DNA from: Candidatus Electrothrix communis
GTDB lineage: Bacteria > Desulfobacterota > Desulfobulbia > Desulfobulbales > Desulfobulbaceae
NCBI GenBank assembly: GCA_030644725.1
Contig: CP130629.1
Location: 3,549,501-3,613,500, forward strand
Length of the DNA stretch: 64,000 bases
Direction: 5' to 3'
The position numbers and the translations under genes were made by a program. This document shows positions 9,014 through 16,675 of this stretch, one piece after another. Each line of letters begins with the position of its first letter. Within the stretch, counting starts at the first letter, position 1. The notes under the pieces were generated by a model that ran no database searches, was not told where the DNA came from, and worked only from the letters and a program-made list of their open reading frames with translations.

Positions 9014-10402
9014 ATGGCTGATTACCAGCTCATCATTATCGGCGGCGGCCTTTCTGGGTTGGCCGCCGGTATCCGTTCAGCTCGTTTCGGGCAGAAAACT
9101 CTGATTGTTGAGGGGCATAGCCTCCCCGGTGGTCTGAATTCCTATTATTACCGCCAAGGTTATCTGCTGGAGACCGGTCTTCATGCGATGACCAATTTTG
9201 CCGCTCAGGGGAGCAAGCATGCGCCCTTAAACAGGTTGTTCCGCCAGCTGAAACTTTCCCGCAAGAAATTTATCACCCACGAGCAGATGGGCTCAGAGGT
9301 GATTTTCCCCCAGGCTTCACTTCGATTTTCCAACGAGCTTGATCTCCTCTGCGAAGAGATAGCACGTCATTTTCCGGCAAGCATTGATCGATTTCGGGCA
9401 ATGGTTAAGGAAATTGATGCCTATGATCCCTTTGCCGAGGTGCCCTGGCAATCGGCTCGGAATTTTCTCCGTGATCGCCTTGCCGAGCCTCTGCTGGAGG
9501 ACATGCTCCTGCTGCCTCTGATGGTGTACGGCAATGCTGAAGAGCATGACATGGATCTGGGGCAGTTTGCCATCATGTTTCGGGCACTCTTTCTGGAGGG
9601 CTTTTTTCGTCCGGAAGGAACGATTAAGGACCTGATCGACATGCTGTTGGAGCAGTATGCCCAATTCGGGGGGGAACTGCGCTTTCGTGCTTCTGTTGCT
9701 GCAATCATCAATAAAGATGATACGGTACAGGGGATTCGCTTGGAAAACGGCGAAGAGATCACCGCAGATGCGGTCCTGTCGACGGTGGGAATTCCAGGAA
9801 CAGCTCAATTAAGCGGCTGGCCCCTGGACATTGACGAGTATATTGGTAGAATGACCTTTATGGAGACCATCTCCATGCTGCCGGAACTGCACCTGCCGCC
9901 GGAAAGGGCAGGGCGGACCATCCTGTTTTACAGCCTCAATGACGAGTTGAGGTATCATCGACCTGCCGAGCCCATTGATCCTTCCTGGGGTGTGATCTGC
10001 TTTCCGGATAATTTCCAGGGGCTTGAGCGTCAAAACGATGCACCGACCCAGGTTCGGGTGACCAATGCGGCCAATTATGACCTCTGGCAGCAGGCAGCGG
10101 CCGACAGGGAGCAGTACCGGCACCTTAAAGAAGCATGCGGGCGGCAGTCGGTAGCTGCGGTGAGTAAGATCCTTGGCAATTATACCCAGGGTGCGATCTT
10201 TCAGGACAGCTTCACGCCCATGACCATTGAGCGATTTACGGAAAAAAGGGGTGGAGCCGTGTACGGTAGCCCAATCAAGATTAAGAGCGGCAGAACCCCC
10301 TGGTCGAACCTCTTTATTGCGGGCACGGATCAGGGCTATCTGGGTATTGTCGGGGCCATGCTCAGTGGCGTGACTATTGTGAACCAGCATCTGTTGACCT
10401 GA
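9014..10402 (+). CDS. CrtI/phytoene-desaturase-like FAD oxidoreductase (locus A, first)
   Basis: A 462-residue flavoprotein with the dinucleotide-binding motif IIGGGLSGLAAGIRSARFG at the N-terminus, an FAD-contact LPGGLNSYYYRQGYLLETGLHAM, and a C-terminal LFIAGTDQGYLGIVGAMLSG typical of the CrtI/retinol-saturase amine-oxidase superfamily. It would add or remove double bonds on an acyl or polyene chain. It is one of three such proteins in the window, all beside ACP/ketosynthase genes. The exact substrate is unknown. Cotranscription with the downstream CSD-DUF1294 gene (15-bp gap) is likely. Confidence 0.85.
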   Translation: MADYQLIIIGGGLSGLAAGIRSARFGQKTLIVEGHSLPGGLNSYYYRQGYLLETGLHAMTNFAAQGSKHAPLNRLFRQLKLSRKKFITHEQMGSEVIFPQASLRFSNELDLLCEEIARHFPASIDRFRAMVKEIDAYDPFAEVPWQSARNFLRDRLAEPLLEDMLLLPLMVYGNAEEHDMDLGQFAIMFRALFLEGFFRPEGTIKDLIDMLLEQYAQFGGELRFRASVAAIINKDDTVQGIRLENGEEITADAVLSTVGIPGTAQLSGWPLDIDEYIGRMTFMETISMLPELHLPPERAGRTILFYSLNDELRYHRPAEPIDPSWGVICFPDNFQGLERQNDAPTQVRVTNAANYDLWQQAAADREQYRHLKEACGRQSVAAVSKILGNYTQGAIFQDSFTPMTIERFTEKRGGAVYGSPIKIKSGRTPWSNLFIAGTDQGYLGIVGAMLSGVTIVNQHLLT

Positions 10403-10417
10403 ACGGAGAATAGAATA

Positions 10418-11056
10418 ATGGGTTGCAAAGGGACATTAACCTCTTGGGATGATGAAAAGGGATTCGGTTTTATTACCCCTGAAGGGGCCGGGAAACGAAT
10501 TTTTGTCCACATTAAGTCCTTTACCAACCGCAGACAGCGACCTGAACTTCATCAGATAGTGAGTTATAGCTTGTCTTCGGATAATCAGGGCCGCCCTTGC
10601 GCAGTGCAGGTTGCCTTGCCTCATGAAAAACGTAAACTGAAGATGAAGAAAGGTACCTGCTCCTATACAATCGCTTTTTTCTTTCTTGCAGCTGTCACCT
10701 GTTCATTTTTTGCCGGAAAAATACCGCTTCTGATTATCTGTCTGTATTTCATTATCAGTCTACTGACCTTTCTTGTTTACGCGAAAGATAAATCAGCAGC
10801 AAAGAAAGGGGCGTGGCGGACACCGGAAAGTACCCTCCATCTGTTTTCACTGTTCGGGGGCTGGCCGGGTGCGCTTGTTGCGCAACAAACATTACGTCAC
10901 AAGTCGAAAAAGCAATCGTTTCGTTTTGTGTTTTGGTTAACGGTCCTGCTGAATTGCGCTGGATTGTTCTGGTTATTTACACCGACGGGAGCGGCTAAGC
11001 TCAATCTGCTGATAGAGAAAGGCCGTGAAATTGGCCTGCTGAAAAATATTTTTTAA
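10418..11056 (+). CDS. Cold-shock domain-DUF1294 membrane fusion
   Basis: 212 residues. Residues 1-66 form a cold-shock/S1-like domain (GTLTSWDDEKGFGFITPEGAGKRIFVHI retains RNP-type aromatic residues). Two hydrophobic helices then lead into DUF1294 with LHLFSLFGGWPGALVAQQTLRHKSKKQSFRFVFW, its characteristic block. This domain pair is widespread but of unknown function; membrane-anchored nucleic acid binding is an inference. It lies inside lipid locus A, although the family is not known to act in lipid synthesis. Confidence 0.88.
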   Translation: MGCKGTLTSWDDEKGFGFITPEGAGKRIFVHIKSFTNRRQRPELHQIVSYSLSSDNQGRPCAVQVALPHEKRKLKMKKGTCSYTIAFFFLAAVTCSFFAGKIPLLIICLYFIISLLTFLVYAKDKSAAKKGAWRTPESTLHLFSLFGGWPGALVAQQTLRHKSKKQSFRFVFWLTVLLNCAGLFWLFTPTGAAKLNLLIEKGREIGLLKNIF

Positions 11057-11107
11057 GAATTTCTCTATGGTTTGCCCCCTTTTTTCCTTAAACGTATTTT
11101 CATATCC

Positions 11108-11719
11108 ATGAAAGAAAAATACATGCTGAGGGAGGTTTTTGATGCCCTGCCTTCCATGGTCTTTGTGGTCGATCAGGATGTTAGGATTCAGGAATATAAT
11201 GCGGCGGCAGAGGAATTTATGCGCTCCGGGCGAAACACCATTCTTCAACAGCGTGCCGGAGAAATACTTCATTGTATTCATTCTAAAAAAGCACCAAAAG
11301 GGTGCGGAAGGTCGCACAAATGCTCTGATTGCATTATTAGAAATTCCGTCACTCAGGCCTTGCAGGGCAAGCGTGTTGTTCGCCGGCGGACTCGTATGGA
11401 AATCATGCAGAATGATCATAAGACCGAGATATACGCATTAGTCACGGTATCACAGTTTTCCTTTCGCGGCAGTCCCCATGCCCTTTTGGTGATTGAAGAA
11501 ATCAACGAGATAGCTGAATTGTACAATATGATCTTCATCTGTCCGGTTTGCGGGAAAGTACAGGACGATAAGAAAGTCTGGATGCAGGTTGAGGCATATT
11601 TCAAAAATAACTGGAATGTCGAATGCTCACACGGCTATTGTCCTGATTGCTTTAAGATGGAGATGAAAAAAATAAAATCATCTTCAAAGAACAGGAAGAA
11701 TTTGCCGATTATTGATTAA
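11108..11719 (+). CDS. PAS-domain protein with cysteine-rich insert and zinc-finger tail
   Basis: About 203 residues from ATG 11108 (a TTG at 11072 extends the frame, and neither has a good ribosome site). The N-terminal PAS domain (FDALPSMVFVVDQDVRIQEYNAAAEEFM) is followed by a CGRSHKCSDCIIR cluster, the end of the PAS sheet (HALLVIEEINE), and a C-terminal zinc-ribbon-like part with CPVCGKV and YCPDCF. No kinase or output domain is present, so it is probably a sensor or adaptor. The cysteines suggest redox or metal sensing (inference). It lies between two flavoprotein genes of locus A. Confidence 0.7.
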   Translation: MKEKYMLREVFDALPSMVFVVDQDVRIQEYNAAAEEFMRSGRNTILQQRAGEILHCIHSKKAPKGCGRSHKCSDCIIRNSVTQALQGKRVVRRRTRMEIMQNDHKTEIYALVTVSQFSFRGSPHALLVIEEINEIAELYNMIFICPVCGKVQDDKKVWMQVEAYFKNNWNVECSHGYCPDCFKMEMKKIKSSSKNRKNLPIID

Positions 11720-11805
11720 AGCGGATTATTTCGCGGGAAAAACGATTCAACAGCCTTGGGTAAAGCACTCTGGGTAATTTGTTAACATGGAAAGAGTTTA
11801 TTGCT

Positions 11806-13212
11806 ATGTCCTGTACACCTCTTGACAAGGTTCAAAACAGCTACGATGTTATTGTTATCGGCTCCGGTCTCGGCGGCCTGACCTGTGCCAACCGCCTTGC
11901 CAAGGCGGGCCATGCGGTTCTCCTGCTGGAGCATCATATCCAGTTGGGGGGGTTGGCGACCTGGTTTAAGCGGGGAGGGCATATCTTTGATGTCTCGCTG
12001 CATGGTTTTCCGCACGGGATGATCAAGACCTGCAAAAAATACTGGTCCAAGGAAATTAAAGACTCCATTGTCCAGCTCAAAAAGATTGCCTTTGATAATC
12101 CTCAGTTTTCCCTGACCACCACCTTTGCCAAGGATGATTTTGTTCGCATCCTCCATGAGGATTTCAAGATTGATCGGACCACAGTGGATGATTTTTTCAA
12201 CACAGTCAGGGCGATGAATTTTTATGATGATCAGGGCATGACCACCCGGGAGCTTTTTGAGCAGTTCTTTCCGGGGCGATCCGATGTCCATCGCCTCCTT
12301 ATGGAGCCCATTACCTATGCCAACGGCTCTACGCTGGATGAGCCCGCCATTACCTACGGGATTGTCTTTTCCAATTTCATGAGTCGGGGTGTGTTCACCT
12401 TTGAGGGCGGTACAGATAAACTCATCGGCATGATGGCGGATGATCTGGAAAGGAGCGGGGTGACCGTCTGCACCGGGGCCAAGGTCGAGCGGGTCTTGGT
12501 TGATAACGGCAAAACCAGGGGCGTCCTTGTCGGAGGTCGGGAAATTACGGCCAAGGCTGTGGTCTCTAATTCCGGCATCACCAATACCATTGATAACTTA
12601 GCTGGACGAGAAGCCTTTAGCGCTGATTTTCTTTCTCGTTTCGATAAGGTGGTGGTGAATAACTCTTCCTGCCAGGTTTATTTTGGTATTCGTAAGGGCG
12701 AGTCCTTCCCGGATATAGGAGATCTGCTCTTTACCTCAACGTCTGAGAAATTTTCCTCAGAAGAAATGCGGCGCATGGACACCAAGAGCCGCACCTTCTC
12801 GGTCTACTATCCTAAGACCCGTCCAGAAAAGCCGGATTACACCGTGGTTGCCTCTATGAACGGTAATTACGACGACTGGGCAGGGCTGGATGATGTTGCC
12901 TATAAAGAAGCCAAAGAGGTTATGGTGGAGCGTTGCTTTGTTGATTTGGAGCGATATATCCCCGGCATCCGTGATAAAGTGGATACCATTTCTTCAGCCA
13001 CACCCAAGACTTTTAATCGCTACACCCTCCATACCAGAGGCACCTCCTTCGGCACCAAGTTCGAGGGGCTGGATATCTCCCGTTCTCTCTTTAAAGAGGT
13101 GGGCGGTCTGTTTCATGTGGGTTCGGTGGGAATTATCATGAGTGGCTGGCTGGGGGCGATCAATTACGGGGTGATTGTGGCCAATGATGTGGATGCGTAT
13201 GTCCGTGCATAA
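11806..13212 (+). CDS. CrtI/retinol-saturase-like FAD oxidoreductase (locus A, second)
   Basis: About 468 residues from ATG 11806; the frame also extends to TTG 11779. The FAD motif VIVIGSGLGGLTCANRLAKAGH is followed by LLEHHIQLGGLATWFKRGGHIFDVSLHG. The C-terminal FGTKFEGLDISRSLFKEVGGLFHVGSVGIIMSGW completes the FAD site. It is a second, divergent member of the same desaturase/isomerase superfamily as the gene at 9014, which argues for a multi-step desaturation pathway. The locus ends here; a palindromic REP-like element follows. Confidence 0.85.
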   Translation: MSCTPLDKVQNSYDVIVIGSGLGGLTCANRLAKAGHAVLLLEHHIQLGGLATWFKRGGHIFDVSLHGFPHGMIKTCKKYWSKEIKDSIVQLKKIAFDNPQFSLTTTFAKDDFVRILHEDFKIDRTTVDDFFNTVRAMNFYDDQGMTTRELFEQFFPGRSDVHRLLMEPITYANGSTLDEPAITYGIVFSNFMSRGVFTFEGGTDKLIGMMADDLERSGVTVCTGAKVERVLVDNGKTRGVLVGGREITAKAVVSNSGITNTIDNLAGREAFSADFLSRFDKVVVNNSSCQVYFGIRKGESFPDIGDLLFTSTSEKFSSEEMRRMDTKSRTFSVYYPKTRPEKPDYTVVASMNGNYDDWAGLDDVAYKEAKEVMVERCFVDLERYIPGIRDKVDTISSATPKTFNRYTLHTRGTSFGTKFEGLDISRSLFKEVGGLFHVGSVGIIMSGWLGAINYGVIVANDVDAYVRA

Positions 13213-13249
13213 GGGGTCCAATAGCCTTTTTGTATGCAGGGTTCCGTAG

Positions 13250-13301
13250 GGGCGAACCTGTGTGTTCGCCCTGTTTGTCGGGCAGACACGCAGGTCTGCC
13301 C
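13250..13301. repeat. REP-like double hairpin
   Basis: Two adjacent perfect hairpins, GGGCGAAC/GTTCGCCC (13250-13271) and GGGCAGAC/GTCTGCCC (13280-13301), lie downstream of the flavoprotein gene. They resemble dispersed extragenic palindromes and may act as a terminator or mRNA stabiliser. Confidence 0.7.
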
Positions 13302-13435
13302 ATACCAGTTTTTGCACCGAATTTGGAAGATGATGTACAGCTCATGCCGTGGTAACGGGATGGGCTGTTTTTGTTTGAACAAGTTGATCAGCAAGAGAAA
13401 ATTTTCAATTCTTCAGAAGAAGAGAGGGGACGACA

Positions 13436-13996
13436 ATGAAGAAAATAATCTTGATCATGGTAATGATTTTATTACCGGTACAGGGCAATGCGCTTGAGTT
13501 TGATATATGGAAAACAGGCCTGGTAAAGAACAAGGTTATAGATAAGGCGAAACGTGACAAGATAGAGATTGTAGATGACGCCGCATCAAATGAAATACAT
13601 TATAGCAGTTCTCTTTTTCAGGAAGAAGCAAAGGTGAGCTTAGTCTTCACCAAGAAAAGCAATGTACTGTATGGAATAATAATAGATTGGAGAGATCTTG
13701 AAACCACAGAAAGGGGCGAGGCGCTGTATGAAAAGATAGGGAAAACACTTGGAGGGAAATATATAAAAGATGGAGAGGTTGCTGGGAAGGGGGCGATAAG
13801 AAATAAAAAAGAAAGATTTAGCGACTGTGCAACAACAACGACCAAATACAAGGGTGGGATTAGTGCAACTCTTTATCGATGTAACGAGAAACGATTTGTT
13901 AGCGTGAGCTATATAGATAGTAAGCTTGAGCAGCAGAACGTTTTTGAAGAAAAAAACGTGGTAAAAGAGCGGAATGGTGATAGCGGGAAGTTTTAA
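13436..13996 (+). CDS. Secreted protein of unknown function
   Basis: 186 residues with a signal peptide (MKKIILIMVMILLPVQGNA, then LEFD). The mature part is charged and ends in a Lys/Asn/Glu-rich tail. Two cysteines (DCATTTTKY and LYRCNEK) could form a disulfide. GAGAGGGGAC provides a good ribosome site. The pattern resembles small periplasmic lipocalin- or nuclease-inhibitor-like proteins, but I do not recognise a family. A terminator follows at 14089. Confidence 0.7.
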   Translation: MKKIILIMVMILLPVQGNALEFDIWKTGLVKNKVIDKAKRDKIEIVDDAASNEIHYSSSLFQEEAKVSLVFTKKSNVLYGIIIDWRDLETTERGEALYEKIGKTLGGKYIKDGEVAGKGAIRNKKERFSDCATTTTKYKGGISATLYRCNEKRFVSVSYIDSKLEQQNVFEEKNVVKERNGDSGKF

Positions 13997-14088
13997 GGGA
14001 AGAAGATGCAGAGATAGGGAACGGGGCTAGAAAAGGAGGTCTGAGAGGGCTTCGCGACCCGTTACCCCGTGCAGTTGATTGTGAGAGG

Positions 14089-14105
14089 CTGAGCTTATTG
14101 CTCAG
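14089..14105 (+). terminator. Short hairpin with T-rich tail
   Basis: CTGAGC/GCTCAG with a TTATT loop, followed by TAATTTTT. Probably the terminator of the secreted-protein gene. Confidence 0.5.
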
Positions 14106-14146
14106 GTAATTTTTCGATGGAGACAATCGTACAAGGAGGCAGAAAA

Positions 14147-14320
14147 ATGAAGGAAAAAACAGCAGATTTCTTGCGGATAATCCTGTCGCTGATCATCCCA
14201 CCGGTGGGCGTTTTTTTACAGGTGGGTTTTGGAATGCATTTCTGGATCAATATTTTGCTCACTTTGTTAGGGTATCTTCCTGGGGTGCTTCACGCTATTT
14301 ATATTATTTTGAAAAAATAG
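14147..14320 (+). CDS. Pmp3/YqaE-family small membrane protein
   Basis: 57 residues with two transmembrane helices. The pattern LSLIIPPVGVFLQVGFGMHFWINILLTLLGYLPGVLHAIYII is the full Pmp3 (UPF0057) signature. Members respond to salt, cold or membrane-potential stress in other organisms. The start at 14147 is fixed by AAGGAGG at 14133-14139; the frame extends upstream without a ribosome site. It is monocistronic with its own terminator. Confidence 0.92.
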   Translation: MKEKTADFLRIILSLIIPPVGVFLQVGFGMHFWINILLTLLGYLPGVLHAIYIILKK

Positions 14321-14415
14321 CGTAGGGAGGGGAGTTGTAGGAATCTTCTCGGTGTGGAGAAGTATGTGAGCCGGTTGATTAAAGACTGCTGAAGTCAACG
14401 GCTTGAAATAAAAAG

Positions 14416-14449
14416 AGGGTCGCTAGCATAAGCTGGCGGCCCTTTTTTT
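14416..14449 (+). terminator. Rho-independent terminator after the Pmp3 gene
   Basis: GGGTCGCTAGC pairs imperfectly with GCTGGCGGCCC and is followed by seven T residues. Confidence 0.85.
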
Positions 14450-14581
14450 GTCCTAATACTGAATGCTACAGAGAAGATACCCTCTTCATAGGGTAGGTCG
14501 TTGCAACTGCACTTCGTTGCTTGCATTTAGGGAAACCAAAAAATGGTAAAATATCAGAGGGTACTGCAAGAGAAAAAAACA

Positions 14582-14616
14582 GCGGCGACCGTGAGACAAG
14601 GAGACACGGCCACCGC
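14582..14616 (-). terminator. Terminator of duplicated gene, copy 1
   Basis: Imperfect 12-bp stem (14582-14593 with 14605-14616). Read on the minus strand it is followed by a T-rich run. The equivalent hairpin is kept in copy 2 (15888-15923) with a different set of stem substitutions. Confidence 0.7.
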
Positions 14617-14701
14617 AGGGGAAGCTTGGGAGACGGAAATGATTTGAGAAGATCAGCTCCGTTTTTCTATGTAATCAGGAAAAATGACGCGTTTACCCGG
14701 C

Positions 14702-14941
14702 TTAATTTTCAAGGCAACTGCACTGTTCTTTAATGGCCGAATAGAGACAACATTTCTTCCAATCAACTGTGTAGCTCATGCCGTAGATAATCTCGACAAC
14801 ACTGCAACCGCATTCACCGATGTTCGAGCAGACCTCAGGCTCACAACCGACAGCTTGTGTATTATTCCTGAGCTGTACCTGTACGTGTTTTTTGGTCAGA
14901 GGGCAGTCATACGCTTTGCTGGTTGCATGTCGGGTTTGCAT
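14702..14941 (-). CDS. Cysteine-rich 79-residue protein, paralogue 1
   Basis: Unrecognised small cytoplasmic protein; no signal peptide. Cysteines occur in YDCPLTKK, EPEVCSNIGECGC, WKKCC and EQCSC, suggesting metal or redox binding (inference). About 84% identical to the paralogue at 16010-16249; copy 1 has two extra Cys (VGCEPE, EQCSC). AAAGGAG lies seven to eight bases before the ATG, and a terminator follows the stop. The two copies flank another cysteine-rich gene (15271-15558), all on the minus strand. Confidence 0.8.
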   Translation of the reverse strand: MQTRHATSKAYDCPLTKKHVQVQLRNNTQAVGCEPEVCSNIGECGCSVVEIIYGMSYTVDWKKCCLYSAIKEQCSCLEN

Positions 14942-14988
14942 GTGAAACTCCTTTCGGTCGATTAGTGCGCTCTAGGTGTGCTGCTTTT

Positions 14989-15270
14989 ATTACTCATAAA
15001 GCAGCCTGACTTATATAATCCTTTCCAGTAAAAGTATAAAAAATATCATCCATCTCTCACTGTATTTTTACATCGGGAGCAAGAGTGAAGGAAATGTGAA
15101 ATCTATTATTGATAGAATGCCATAATTGTTTGTAAATACTGTAAAAAAGATGAGCGAGCCGGGCGGGATCCTGCTAAATGAAACGCAATAACTTTTCCCG
15201 GCTTCCTTCAGCTGACTTTACTTGCGGGTTATTTGCGTTCCACAATAACCCCGTGCGCTGGAGGAGACAA
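14989..15270. other. Intergenic, no gene seen
   Basis: About 280 bp, AT-rich. It must hold the promoter of the copy-1 gene and the 3' end of the two-CW gene. No further feature is convincing. Confidence 0.4.
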
Positions 15271-15558
15271 CTATACTGTAACAATTAACGCCTTTGAATC
15301 GTGTAACATTTTATAAAAATTACATTTAATGCATTCATATAATCCACCAGAGCAGCACCCTGATTTGTTGGCTTTATTGTGATGTTCCGGAATGGGAATG
15401 GCAACCCAGCAGCAGCGACCACCGTTCTTGCCGTTATGAATGCCGTTTAAGTTGGTTTCTGTTGCAACCCGACAAACTCCATATAAAGAAATATTTCTTC
15501 CGTTGGGTTCTCTCCCGCAATTCTTTACCTCCCAACAATTCAAGAAAGTCTCTTCCAT
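15271..15558 (-). CDS. Two-CW domain protein
   Basis: About 95 residues from ATG 15558 (MEETFLNCWEVKNCGREPNG); the open frame continues upstream to 15654, but that part has no family character. It matches the two-CW pattern: CWEVKNCGRE, GVCRVATETNLNGIHNGKNGGRCCW, then a C-terminal CIKCNFYKML. Such proteins are common in Desulfobacterota and are often near chemotaxis or signalling genes; function is unknown, and metal or heme binding is speculation. The ribosome site is weak (AGGGG about 14 bases upstream). Confidence 0.8.
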   Translation of the reverse strand: MEETFLNCWEVKNCGREPNGRNISLYGVCRVATETNLNGIHNGKNGGRCCWVAIPIPEHHNKANKSGCCSGGLYECIKCNFYKMLHDSKALIVTV

Positions 15559-15876
15559 AGCAGGCCAATCCCCTGAGTTTTTTTTAACAAGATGCTCTGC
15601 TAACAAACAAACAACCATGCATGTAAAGGAATCCTGAAAGAAACATGCCAACAAATTGATTTAGGAAGAAAAAAATGCAAGAAACGATTTTTCGTTGCGG
15701 AAGAAGAGGAAATACTTTGCTTATAGAAGTAAATAAAATGCACTCCGATTTTTTCAAGCCAAGAAAAGTACTAAAAGTTGTATAATAAGGCAGATAAGGC
15801 AAAAAAAGAGGGCGAAGTAATGCGGGCTATTGGGCGGGGCAAGGGTTCGAATTTCTGAAAAGGTTACTCTAAAAGG

Positions 15877-16297
15877 AGAAAAAAAGAGCGGCGACCGTGA
15901 AATGGAGGAGACACGATCGCCGCAGAGGAAGCTTGGGAGGCGGAAATGATTTGAGAAAATCAGCTCCGTTTAATCTATATAATCAGGAAGATTGTCGCGT
16001 TTAAACGACTTAATTCTCAAGGCAACTGCCCTGCTCTTTAATGGTGGAATAGAAACAACATTTTTTCCAATCAACTGCATAACTCATGCCGTAGATAATT
16101 TCGACAACACCGCAACCGCATTCACCGATATTTGAGCAGACCTCAGGTTCCCTGTTGACAGCTTGTGTATTATTCTTGAGCTGTACCTGTACGTGCTTCT
16201 TGGTCATAGGGCAGTCATACGCTGTGCTGGTTGTACGTCGGGTTTGCATGTGAAACTCCTTTCGGTCGATTGGTGCGCTCTAGGCTGTCGTGCTTTT
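15877..16297. repeat. Segmental duplication, copy 2
   Basis: Direct repeat of 14571-14988, including gene, terminator and upstream region. The hairpin at 15888-15923 has one mismatch in the stem against two in copy 1. Confidence 0.9.
16010..16249 (-). CDS. Cysteine-rich 79-residue protein, paralogue 2
   Basis: Same length and layout as the protein at 14702-14941. The core NIGECGCGVVEIIYGMSY and WKKCC are kept, while EQGSC and VNREPE have each lost one Cys found in paralogue 1. The ribosome site and start context are identical. Conservation of the core cysteines over both copies suggests both are functional. Confidence 0.8.
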   Translation of the reverse strand: MQTRRTTSTAYDCPMTKKHVQVQLKNNTQAVNREPEVCSNIGECGCGVVEIIYGMSYAVDWKKCCFYSTIKEQGSCLEN

Positions 16298-16675
16298 TTG
16301 CTGCAATTGATTATGTTTTCATAAAAACATATTGAGCCTGCCCTTACAATAAGGCGAACGCCTCATTTTGGTCGGGTAAATCGCCCGAGTTCCTCGGGCA
16401 AATCTCTTCTTGCAGCTTTAAATGCACCAATCCTTGATCCTCATGCCCCCCAATTCATCAGGGCTTTTTTCAAGGGCAAGACGTTGATCAATCAAGTTCC
16501 AGGCCAAGGTATAAGGTGAAAATTTTACTGGACTGCATCAACATCTCCTTATTCTTGAAGTCATGGGGCATAGCTCATGCTATATTACTCAATTTCATCT
16601 GGTTCGTCGAAGAGCCTTCGTTATAAACGTTCAGCATATTGCTAACCCATTTTTGACTGATTTGAGGAGAGTATC
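16298..16675. other. Intergenic between duplicated gene and sulfatase
   Basis: About 380 bp without an intact gene. Parts of the minus strand between roughly 16385 and 16560 read like degenerate coding sequence with several stops, but I cannot assign a family. A GAGGAG ribosome site for the next gene lies at 16663-16668. A hairpin CGCCCGAG/CTCGGGCA lies near 16382-16401. Confidence 0.35.

Larger units (their letters stand above)
14571..14988. repeat. Segmental duplication, copy 1
   Basis: About 418 bp that recur at 15877-16297 in the same orientation with scattered substitutions. The unit includes a complete minus-strand gene, its AAAGGAG ribosome site, some upstream sequence and its terminator. 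The copies diverge at synonymous and some coding sites, so the event is old enough for selection to have acted. Confidence 0.9.

Noticed and set aside
14521-14733. 70-residue plus-strand frame
   Set aside because: It overlaps the terminator and 3' end of the minus-strand duplicated gene and has no ribosome site.
16385-16560. Possible decayed transposase on the minus strand
   Set aside because: Short in-frame stretches look protein-like, but stops are frequent and no family motif can be named.
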